Assembly: GCA_902461475.1 (NCBI GenBank)
Contig: CABPXX010000027.1
Location: 1-9,828 of the forward strand
Reading direction: 5' to 3'
DNA length: 9,828 bases
DNA from: an uncultured Eubacteriales bacterium
Lineage (GTDB): Bacteria > Bacillota > Clostridia > Oscillospirales > Oscillospiraceae
Shown: positions 1 to 5,358 of the stretch, piece after piece
Numbering within the stretch: the stretch's first letter is position 1
Layout: each line of letters begins with the position of its first letter
Translations under genes and position numbers: made by a program
The notes under the pieces: generated by a model
The model's database searches: none
What the model was told of the DNA's origin: nothing
What the model saw: only the letters and a program-made list of their open reading frames with translations

Positions 1-1
1 A

Positions 2-715
2 GCCGCCTATATGAACGAGCAGGCAGTAGGCGCCGCCATCGCCAAGTGTGGAGTTCCACGAGAGGAGCTGTTTCTCACCACCAAGCTGTGGGTTCAGGAC
101 GCCAGCTACGAGGGGGCCAAACAGGCTATTCAGGCCTCACTGGATCACCTGGGCCTGGACTATCTGGATCTATATCTGATCCATCAGCCAGTGGGTGACT
201 ACATAGGTGCCTGGCGAGCCATGGAGGAAGCCTACCGGGCGGGCCAGCTCCGTGCCATTGGTGTAAGCAATTTTCATGCCGCCCGACTTCTGGATTTCTG
301 CGAGTCTGTAGAGGTGAAGCCAGCTGTGAATCAGATTGAGATTCACCCCTTCTTCCACCAGAAGGAGACCATGAGCATTATGTCAGACTACAACGTGATC
401 CCCGAAGCCTGGGGGCCCGTTGCTGAGGGTCAGTTCAGCATATTTACAAACCCTGTCCTCACGGAGATTGGCCGTGCCCACGGAAAAACTGCCGCCCAAG
501 TGGCTCTGCGGTGGAACGTCCAACGGGGCGTGGTGGTTATCCCCAAGTCCGTCCACCGGGCACGTATGGAACAGAATTTTGACATTTGGGACTTTTCTCT
601 CACCAAGGAAGAAATGGCTAAAATCGAACTTCTGGATATGGGACACAGCAGCATTGTCGACCACAACAATTCTGAATTTATCAAGATGCTTCACAATCTG
701 AAGATTCATCCCTAA
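2..715 (+). CDS. Aldo/keto reductase, 5' truncated by the window edge
   Basis: NAD(P)H-dependent aldo/keto reductase, a cytosolic TIM-barrel enzyme that reduces aldehydes or ketones to alcohols. The reading frame is open from base 2 and begins A-A-Y-M-N-E, the usual surroundings of the catalytic tyrosine (codon 8-10), so the ATG at 11 is internal and the true start lies upstream. Three members of the Asp-Tyr-Lys-His tetrad are visible: Tyr at 8-10, Lys at 83-85 in TTKLW and His at 182-184 in LIHQP; the Asp is outside the window. The family cofactor motif IPKSVHRARMEQNF near the C-terminus is intact, as is the usual tail helix region (LTKEEMAKIELLD). About 237 codons remain of a normal 275-285. 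The closest look is to the 2,5-diketo-gluconate reductase-like group, but the substrate cannot be told. The next gene follows after 66 bases without an obvious terminator, so co-transcription is possible. Confidence 0.93.
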   Translation, partial: AAYMNEQAVGAAIAKCGVPREELFLTTKLWVQDASYEGAKQAIQASLDHLGLDYLDLYLIHQPVGDYIGAWRAMEEAYRAGQLRAIGVSNFHAARLLDFCESVEVKPAVNQIEIHPFFHQKETMSIMSDYNVIPEAWGPVAEGQFSIFTNPVLTEIGRAHGKTAAQVALRWNVQRGVVVIPKSVHRARMEQNFDIWDFSLTKEEMAKIELLDMGHSSIVDHNNSEFIKMLHNLKIHP

Positions 716-781
716 GTTCAAGGTGGAAATCAATTTCGCCTGCACCGACGCTTTCTCATTTCATACTCAGGAGGAAATTCT

Positions 782-1402
782 ATGGAAGAAACGGTTCGTT
801 CCATTCACCCCTACGAGCCCTACATCCCAGAGGGTGCCACCAAACTCATCATTGGAACCATGCCGCCCTTTCGGTTTTGCACCTCCGGCGGAAGAACCCT
901 ACTCGACAACGATGTGGATTTCTACTACGGCTCCAGAGACAATTCTTTTTGGAAGTTGCTTTCTGAGGCGACTGGCACCACACTGGAGTTCGTGAACACC
1001 ACAGAAGCAGTGAACCAACGAAAGCAGCTGTTGCAGGAATTACACATTGGAATTACCGATATTGTGGACAGCTGCATTCATCGAAACGGCAAATCCGATG
1101 ACGCCTCGTTAATCTCTCTTGAGCCCAAGCCTCTGGATAAGTTGCTGCTGGAGCACCCCAATATTGAGGAATTGATCTATACCAGCAGAGCCGAAGTCAA
1201 AAAGCTCATCAACCGTTTCTTTGCAGACAAGGGTCCCCATCCCAGGAGAAACGACAACACATGGGAGGAAAGCGTCTGGATCAACGGCAGACCATACGGA
1301 GTGACCAGACTTTACTCCCCCTCCCCCATCGCCCTGTGGAGCGTCAGCGCCGATGCACGTCTGGAGCAATATCGACGTGTCTTTATAGCTGGCAACATTT
1401 GA
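782..1402 (+). CDS. Uracil-DNA-glycosylase-superfamily protein (MUG/HDG-like)
   Basis: A 206-residue protein resembling the single-domain uracil/hypoxanthine DNA glycosylases, which cut deaminated bases from DNA in base-excision repair. Motif 1 is at residues 22-29 (LIIGTMPP, the GSMPG-like loop). It is followed by YYGSRDNSFW at 48-57, matching the family signature Y-Y-x-x-x-R-N-x-F-W with the catalytic-type Asn at 54. Motif 2 is represented by YSPSP at 178-182. There is an insertion of about a dozen residues between motif 1 and the YYG motif compared with the shortest relatives. The start is well set by AGGAGG at 769-774, seven bases before the ATG. The gene ends 7 bases from the convergent XRE-SdpI gene, with no terminator visible between them. 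Glycosylase activity is inferred from motifs; the substrate base is unknown. Confidence 0.78.
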   Translation: MEETVRSIHPYEPYIPEGATKLIIGTMPPFRFCTSGGRTLLDNDVDFYYGSRDNSFWKLLSEATGTTLEFVNTTEAVNQRKQLLQELHIGITDIVDSCIHRNGKSDDASLISLEPKPLDKLLLEHPNIEELIYTSRAEVKKLINRFFADKGPHPRRNDNTWEESVWINGRPYGVTRLYSPSPIALWSVSADARLEQYRRVFIAGNI

Positions 1403-1409
1403 ACCTTAC

Positions 1410-2288
1410 TCAATGATATTTTCTCCAGAAAAACGCCAGAGAGATCACACCCGGTATGCCGATGTACAGCATCAGGGCAATCACAGAAATCGTTCCAATG
1501 CGTTCCATATCCGAAACCGAAATGGCCGCGGCAAGGTATAACAGCGTCAAGGGCAGCGAGATGACGCCAATGATTCTGTGGGCCAGGTTCCAGGTATCTT
1601 CATCCTGCACTGTCCACGGTAGCCGCAGGCCGGTATGCCGCTGATATGGCAGCCGTGGAGAAATCGCCCCGAAGAAAAGGAACAGGCCAGCGAAAACGCC
1701 CATAAGCAACCACTGTTCCTGCTGCGCCGTCAGTGTAATCACCCGGGCTTGCAGCAGGCTACAAACTGCCAGCAGTACAATCAAAAACACTGCATTGAAT
1801 ATCGTCACAACTTTCAGCGCTTTCATCTGGGATATGGAAACCGTACTCTCAGAAAACAGGGACAGATTCCGATACAGGATCAGCAGCGACAATACAATGC
1901 AAGCCCCCACCAAGAGCAGCGACGCCAAGGGATTGTCCACTAGGATCACAACCATCAGGGCCACAAAGGAGAGAAAGACGATTTGCCCCCGCTTCTGGCT
2001 GGCCAATGTATTTCTCTGAAGCTGTTGATTCCTCTCCGCCAGCTCCTCGTTGACCCTCGCCAACTCATCCGTCAGGTCCACGTTTTCTTCCTCCGGCGTC
2101 AGGTCTAGCAGTACGCCGACCGGCACGTCCAACGCTCGAGATATTCTGATTAGAACCTCTGCATCTGGCACAGACGCATTGTTCTCCCACTTGGACAACG
2201 TCTGGCGGACCACGTGCAGTTCAGCAGACAGTTCTTCCTGGGTATACCCCCTCTCCCGGCGGTATTTCTTGATGTTATCACCTAGCAT
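1410..2288 (-). CDS. XRE helix-turn-helix / SdpI-family membrane fusion protein
   Basis: A 292-residue membrane-bound regulator candidate. Residues 5-60 form an XRE helix-turn-helix (YTQEELSAELHVVRQTLSKW). An acidic, Q/E-rich linker of likely coiled-coil character covers about 70-98. Six hydrophobic segments follow at roughly 102-117, 121-139, 159-179, 192-210, 238-256 and 264-288. Between segments 4 and 5 lies the SdpI hallmark GLRLPWTVQDEDTWNLAHR (220-238). In Bacillus subtilis, SdpI confers immunity to the SdpC toxin and also takes part in signalling by sequestering the repressor SdpR; here a DNA-binding domain and an SdpI-type domain are on one chain. I chose the ATG at 2286-2288, not the upstream in-frame ATG at 2346, because AAGGATGGTGA lies seven bases before it and the promoter predicts a transcript starting near 2306. 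The fusion and families are visible; the ligand is unknown. Confidence 0.87.
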   Translation of the reverse strand: MLGDNIKKYRRERGYTQEELSAELHVVRQTLSKWENNASVPDAEVLIRISRALDVPVGVLLDLTPEEENVDLTDELARVNEELAERNQQLQRNTLASQKRGQIVFLSFVALMVVILVDNPLASLLLVGACIVLSLLILYRNLSLFSESTVSISQMKALKVVTIFNAVFLIVLLAVCSLLQARVITLTAQQEQWLLMGVFAGLFLFFGAISPRLPYQRHTGLRLPWTVQDEDTWNLAHRIIGVISLPLTLLYLAAAISVSDMERIGTISVIALMLYIGIPGVISLAFFWRKYH

Positions 2289-2312
2289 GACTGTATCACC
2301 ATCCTTGCCCGC

Positions 2313-2341
2313 ATTGTACGAAAGAACACCAAACTTGTAAA
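2313..2341 (-). promoter_or_regulatory. Promoter of the XRE-SdpI gene
   Basis: On the minus strand, a TTTACA -35 box (2341-2336) is followed by a 17-base spacer and a TACAAT -10 box (2318-2313). Transcription would start near 2306, leaving a leader of about 18 bases that just contains the ribosome binding site. Confidence 0.7.
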
Positions 2342-2352
2342 GCAACAAGTTT
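2331..2352. promoter_or_regulatory. 22-bp palindromic operator over the -35 box
   Basis: AAACTTGT (2331-2338), a six-base centre and ACAAGTTT (2345-2352) form a perfect 8-bp inverted repeat. It covers the whole -35 box of the XRE-SdpI promoter, a placement expected of a repressor site. Binding by the XRE domain of the adjacent gene (autoregulation) is inferred, not shown. Confidence 0.62.
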
Positions 2353-2394
2353 TAACATGGGGCCATCAAGCTCCAAACCATCACTTTTTCTAGC

Positions 2395-2440
2395 AACAGC
2401 AGAGGGTCTGCGGCCTTTTCACCGCAGACCCTCTGCTGTT
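2395..2440. terminator. Perfect 19-bp hairpin, probable terminator after the GDPD gene
   Basis: Arms 2395-2413 and 2422-2440 are perfectly complementary over 19 bp with an 8-base loop. It lies 26 bases past the restored stop of the minus-strand phosphodiesterase gene, so its position suits that gene. The better T-run (TTTT at 2439-2442), however, is on the plus-strand side; the minus-strand side reads GTTGCTAG. It may act in both directions, perhaps limiting antisense transcription. Confidence 0.6.
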
Positions 2441-2466
2441 TTCATTCAGCTCCATGATAAAATTTC

Positions 2467-2523
2467 TCACGGCTGAAATTCCTCAAAAATAGGCAGGCAC
2501 CCCTCCTGCTCCACTCGCTGCAT
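2467..2523 (-). pseudogene. Out-of-frame native C-terminus of the GDPD gene
   Basis: Eighteen codons plus stop, beginning MQRVEQEGCLPIF and ending QP-stop, give the normal end of a glycerophosphodiester phosphodiesterase. They are shifted +1 relative to the main frame. Upstream this frame meets a TAA four bases away from ACC-ATG, so the break lies near 2523-2545. Confidence 0.7.
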
Positions 2524-3265
2524 GGTGGCTTAAGCCCCGCCACAGGCGTCTGGCCAAAAACAAAGAGAGTCTGCGGCGGTCCTTCCACTTATAGGCCACA
2601 AAATCTGGGCAGGTCACCAGGTTGGTGAGCACGTTGGTCATCACCACCGCAGCCACCAGGGGCATCCCGCTGCGCTCTTTGATGAAGTTCTGACTCAGCT
2701 GTCCCCGGCAGATTTCGGGACGGTGCCGCTTAAGCCACATTAACACCTTGGGGTGAAAAGATTCAATGCAATAGTTGACCTTGTAGCGGTCCAGTAACTG
2801 ACAGGCCGCCTTAGCCAGCCGAGCCGCATTTTTCTCCGCTTTCAGCTCCACAATCAGCGGGGCACGCCCCTCAAAGAGAGGCAGCACCTCCTCCAAAAAT
2901 GGGATCTTCTCCTGAGTGCCCTCCAGGCGGTACTGAGACAGCTGCTCCGCCGTCAGAGAAGCCACATCCACGTCCACACCAGCGGTACGCAGCAGGGAGT
3001 CGTCGTGGATGACCACCAGACTCCCGTCCCGGGTCAAGTGCACGTCCAATTCGGCCCCGTACCCCCGCTCCGCCGCCCGGCGAAACGCGGTCAGGGAATT
3101 TTCCGGGATACCCCGTGTTTCATCGTGCAGTCCCCGGTGGGCATATCGGTATCGGCGCAGCACTTCCCACGCCGGGTGTCCATGGCGGCACCGCACCGAC
3201 ACGACCCAGAAGAGCAGCAGCGCCGCAACAACTCCTATCACAATCCATATTCCCATGGTTTCCAT
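2483..3265 (-). CDS. Membrane-anchored glycerophosphodiester phosphodiesterase, frame-disrupted 3' end
   Basis: Enzyme that hydrolyses glycerophosphodiesters to glycerol-3-phosphate and an alcohol. One transmembrane helix lies at about residues 5-24, followed by a GDPD TIM barrel. Active-site elements are present: AHRG (His43, Arg44), PEN (Glu55, Asn56), ELDVHLTRDG (Glu72, Asp74) and VIHDD (His87). The open frame ends in an unlikely tail (SHHAASGAGGVPAYF). The family-like C-terminus, QEGCLPIFEEFQP then stop, is in another frame at 2467-2523. The usual W-T-[IV]-R stretch between the RRLW region and this tail is absent in every frame, suggesting a deletion of roughly 26-32 bases (3n+2). The last strand and helix of the barrel would be lost, so activity is doubtful. 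The ATG at 3265 is preferred because GAGAGG lies just upstream (short 4-base spacing); ATGs at 3277 and 3256 are alternatives. It is divergent from the XRE operon. Confidence 0.85.
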   Translation of the reverse strand: METMGIWIVIGVVAALLLFWVVSVRCRHGHPAWEVLRRYRYAHRGLHDETRGIPENSLTAFRRAAERGYGAELDVHLTRDGSLVVIHDDSLLRTAGVDVDVASLTAEQLSQYRLEGTQEKIPFLEEVLPLFEGRAPLIVELKAEKNAARLAKAACQLLDRYKVNYCIESFHPKVLMWLKRHRPEICRGQLSQNFIKERSGMPLVAAVVMTNVLTNLVTCPDFVAYKWKDRRRLSLFLARRLWRGLSHHAASGAGGVPAYF

Positions 3266-3408
3266 CCAACCTCTCATGTATCTGACAAGGTTCCGTGAGG
3301 TTTTGCACTTGCCCCCCGGACCACCTCTCCATTATACCGAAGCTTTTGAAAAAATCCACTCTCTTCACCGGGCGGAAACAGATTTTTACGTTTTCTTTAT
3401 TCTTCCCT

Positions 3409-3430
3409 ATTGACAACAATCCTTGTCAAT
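3409..3430. promoter_or_regulatory. Operator O1 (8-6-8 palindrome)
   Basis: ATTGACAA (3409-3416), a six-base centre and TTGTCAAT (3423-3430) form a perfect inverted repeat. It contains the entire -35 box, so a bound protein would exclude RNA polymerase. The likely ligand is the XRE repressor encoded 66 bases downstream (inference). Confidence 0.68.
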
Positions 3431-3438
3431 GCTATCTT
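3410..3438 (+). promoter_or_regulatory. Promoter of the XRE-DUF3169-ABC operon
   Basis: A consensus TTGACA -35 (3410-3415), a 17-base spacer and a TATCTT -10 (3433-3438) predict a start near 3445, about 50 bases before the repressor ATG. The -35 box sits inside the first palindrome, and the second palindrome covers the start site. Confidence 0.75.
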
Positions 3439-3462
3439 ATATTTGACAAATATAGTTGTCAT
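3434..3462 (-). promoter_or_regulatory. Possible divergent promoter towards the GDPD gene
   Basis: On the minus strand, ATGACA (3462-3457) and TAAGAT (3439-3434) are 17 bases apart. Transcription would begin near 3427, with a leader of about 160 bases to the phosphodiesterase start. If real, O1 and O2 would control both directions. The -10 matches consensus at only four of six positions. Confidence 0.3.
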
Positions 3463-3463
3463 A
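3442..3463. promoter_or_regulatory. Operator O2 (8-6-8 palindrome, one mismatch)
   Basis: TTTGACAA (3442-3449), a six-base centre and TTGTCATA (3456-3463) pair at 7 of 8 positions. This is the same motif and spacing as O1, centred 33 bp (about three helical turns) downstream and spanning the predicted transcription start. Confidence 0.65.
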
Positions 3464-3476
3464 ACGCAAACGATAC

Positions 3477-3483
3477 TTGTCAA
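3477..3483. promoter_or_regulatory. Operator half-site O3 overlapping the ribosome binding site
   Basis: A third TTGTCAA (3477-3483) runs into the AAGGAGG ribosome binding site (3482-3488). The expected left half at 3464-3470 (ACGCAAA) matches only weakly, so this is a half-site or a degenerate third operator. Confidence 0.42.
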
Positions 3484-3495
3484 GGAGGGGTGCTC

Positions 3496-3708
3496 ATGCC
3501 GCTACAGAATCGACTCAAGGAGTTTCGGGCAGCCCAGGGCATCAACCAGCAGGAGCTAGGGACATTGGTGGGAGCCTCCCGGCAGACCATCAGCCTCATT
3601 GAGCGAGGGGACTACAACCCATCCATCACCCTGGCCCTTCGCATTGCCCAGGTGTTCCACCGCCCGGTGGAGGACGTCTTTTATCTCACAGAGGAGGAGT
3701 TATCATGA
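3496..3708 (+). CDS. Small XRE-family transcriptional regulator
   Basis: A 70-residue, single-domain Cro/CI-type DNA-binding protein. The helix-turn-helix spans about residues 5-60, with INQQELGTLVGASRQTISLIERG (16-38) as helices 2-3. The NPSITLALRIAQVF region follows, typical of short Firmicute regulators placed in front of membrane-protein or ABC operons. The start at 3496 is fixed by AAGGAGG at 3482-3488, seven bases upstream. The open frame extends further 5', but that part crosses the promoter and operators and is not protein-like. The stop overlaps the start of the DUF3169 gene (ATGA), so the two are translationally coupled. Because of the palindromes at the promoter it is most simply a dimeric autorepressor of its own operon. 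It has no ligand domain, so the signal may come through a partner protein such as the DUF3169 product. Confidence 0.9.
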   Translation: MPLQNRLKEFRAAQGINQQELGTLVGASRQTISLIERGDYNPSITLALRIAQVFHRPVEDVFYLTEEELS

Positions 3709-4442
3709 GAGAAGCTAAGAAAAAATCTCCCGCTCGTATCTATGTTACCTTCGCCGTGGTCATCATCATCTGCGGCCTCATTGGCGGCATCGTGGGTGTT
3801 GCCGCCGTGTCCAATGAGTTCTCTGTCCGCAACCTGGGTGACCAGCTCAACCAGTTGCTGGCTTCCCTGGGCCCCTGGTGCTATCTCCCCGGATTTTTGA
3901 TGTTGGTGGGGGCCACTTGCTTCTGCTTCCGAGGCAAGCGGATGATTCCCCAAGCTCTGGAAGATGACGAACTGTTCCCCCAGGCCAACCTGACTTTTTG
4001 CCGGGCCATGTTTCTGGCCAATCTAGCCAATGTGCTCATGTTCTTGGCCATGGCCCTGAGCTATGCATCCTCTTGGGGTTTCAACCTCTCCTGGCTCCTA
4101 CTCATCGGGCACATCATCTGGATGGCCGCAATTCAAGCTCGCATCATCTCCGCTACTAAGAAACTCTTTCCCGAAAAGCGTGGTGATATTTTTGATTTTA
4201 AGTTTCAAAAGGACTGGTACGAGAGCTGCGATGAAGCTGAGCGGCAGCAGATCGCCCAATGCAGCTACCAGTCCTTCAAAGTGATGGGCATGATTTTCCC
4301 GGGTATCATGGCAATACTGGCCGTTCTTTCCGTCATTGACCTGGTCGCCCCTTCGTATAGTCTGTTGGTGGGAGGAATCTGGTTGGTGCAGCAGTTTGTG
4401 TACAACTACACATCCCTACAAATGGATAAAAAGAGAAGTTGA
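3705..4442 (+). CDS. DUF3169-type integral membrane protein
   Basis: A 245-residue membrane protein of unknown function that fits the DUF3169 family. Six hydrophobic segments are visible at about 12-34, 57-75, 101-121, 127-147, 193-213 and 217-235. A cytoplasmic-looking loop at 150-190 includes GDIFDFKFQKDWYESCDEAERQQIAQCSYQSFK-type sequence (core WYESCDEAE at 171-179), the stretch by which I place it in the family. Its ATG overlaps the regulator stop by four bases and the ABC ATPase begins 11 bases after its stop, so it is firmly inside the operon. Proteins of this family often sit beside small XRE regulators (known from family context). A role in sensing or in modulating the ABC exporter is inference. 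The family call rests on recalled sequence character, not a search. Confidence 0.78.
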   Translation: MREAKKKSPARIYVTFAVVIIICGLIGGIVGVAAVSNEFSVRNLGDQLNQLLASLGPWCYLPGFLMLVGATCFCFRGKRMIPQALEDDELFPQANLTFCRAMFLANLANVLMFLAMALSYASSWGFNLSWLLLIGHIIWMAAIQARIISATKKLFPEKRGDIFDFKFQKDWYESCDEAERQQIAQCSYQSFKVMGMIFPGIMAILAVLSVIDLVAPSYSLLVGGIWLVQQFVYNYTSLQMDKKRS

Positions 4443-4453
4443 GGTAAGCAATA

Positions 4454-5344
4454 ATGAAATTGGAACTACGCAACATCGAAAAGAGCTTTGGAGCCAAGCA
4501 GGTGCTCCAGGGCATCTCCCTCACCGCTGAGGGAGGCCAGGCCTTCGGCCTGCTGGGCCGAAACGGCGCCGGTAAGACCACCACCATCCGCATTCTCATG
4601 GACGTCTTCCCTCAAAACAGCGGAGAAGTTCTCCTGGATGGGAAGCCCATCGACTACCGCAAGGTGTCTTTGGGCTACCTCCCCGAGGAGCGAGGGCTGT
4701 ACCCCAAAAAGCCCATCGGGCAACAGCTGGTATACTTCGCCCAGCTCAAGGGGATGAAGCGTGCCAAGGCGTTGGCCTCGGTGCGCCACTGGCTGGAACG
4801 GCTGGGTATGGAGGAGTACGAAACCAAGCGGCTGGACACCCTGTCCAAAGGCAACCAGCAGAAAATCCAACTCATCACCGCCCTGGCCCATGACCCCGAT
4901 ATCATCGTACTGGATGAGCCCTTCTCCGGCCTGGACCCGGTAAATGCCGCTCTGCTCAAAGATGTGGTGAAGGAGCAGATTCAAAAGGGGAAAATCGTCC
5001 TCTTCTCCTCCCACCAGATGAACTATATCGAGGAGTTCTGCCAGGAGATCGCCATCCTCAATCAGGGCAAAATCGCCATCTCCGGCAATCTGGAGCAGAT
5101 CAAGCGCAGCTATCCCCGGGACCGTCTCACCGTGTTCAGCCCCCAATACCGGGAGATTCTCTCCCAACTGGGCAACCGCTGCCAGCTGGTGCAGCCCGGC
5201 GAGGTGCTTCTCCGCCTGGACAGCCCCAGACAGAAACAGGAGATGATGGGGCAACTGGTGGCCCGCTACGACATTGACCGGGTGCAGGTCTACGAGCCGT
5301 CCCTCAACGACATCTTCGTGGAATACGCCGGGGACCACGTGTGA
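4454..5344 (+). CDS. ABC transporter ATP-binding protein (NatA/YhaQ-like)
   Basis: A 296-residue nucleotide-binding subunit that powers the adjacent ABC-2 permease by ATP hydrolysis at the inner face of the membrane. All motifs are intact: Walker A GRNGAGKT (35-42), Q-loop region GYLPEERGLYP (74-84, with Glu where many ABC proteins have Gln, as is common in this subfamily), signature LSKGNQQK (130-137), Walker B IIVLDEP (150-156), D-loop SGLD (158-161) and H-loop His187. A C-terminal extension of about 80 residues matches the DUF4162-like tail of NatA/YhaQ exporters. GAGGT at 4441-4445 precedes the ATG by eight bases and overlaps the preceding stop. NatAB of Bacillus exports sodium, and other members expel antimicrobial peptides; which applies here cannot be told. 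Confidence 0.93.
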   Translation: MKLELRNIEKSFGAKQVLQGISLTAEGGQAFGLLGRNGAGKTTTIRILMDVFPQNSGEVLLDGKPIDYRKVSLGYLPEERGLYPKKPIGQQLVYFAQLKGMKRAKALASVRHWLERLGMEEYETKRLDTLSKGNQQKIQLITALAHDPDIIVLDEPFSGLDPVNAALLKDVVKEQIQKGKIVLFSSHQMNYIEEFCQEIAILNQGKIAISGNLEQIKRSYPRDRLTVFSPQYREILSQLGNRCQLVQPGEVLLRLDSPRQKQEMMGQLVARYDIDRVQVYEPSLNDIFVEYAGDHV

Positions 5345-5358
5345 AGGGAGAAGAGATC

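Noticed and set aside
2289..2348. Longer XRE-SdpI protein from the ATG at 2346-2348
   Set aside because: It would begin upstream of the predicted transcription start and inside the palindromic operator.
3409..3483. Short CRISPR-like repeat set
   Set aside because: The repeated unit is only 7 bp and palindromic, spacing is irregular, and it lies on a promoter; it is an operator array.
5341..5358. GTG start for the permease, overlapping the ATPase stop
   Set aside because: The ATG at 5359 has AAGGGAG at correct spacing, while the GTG has none and adds no conserved residues.
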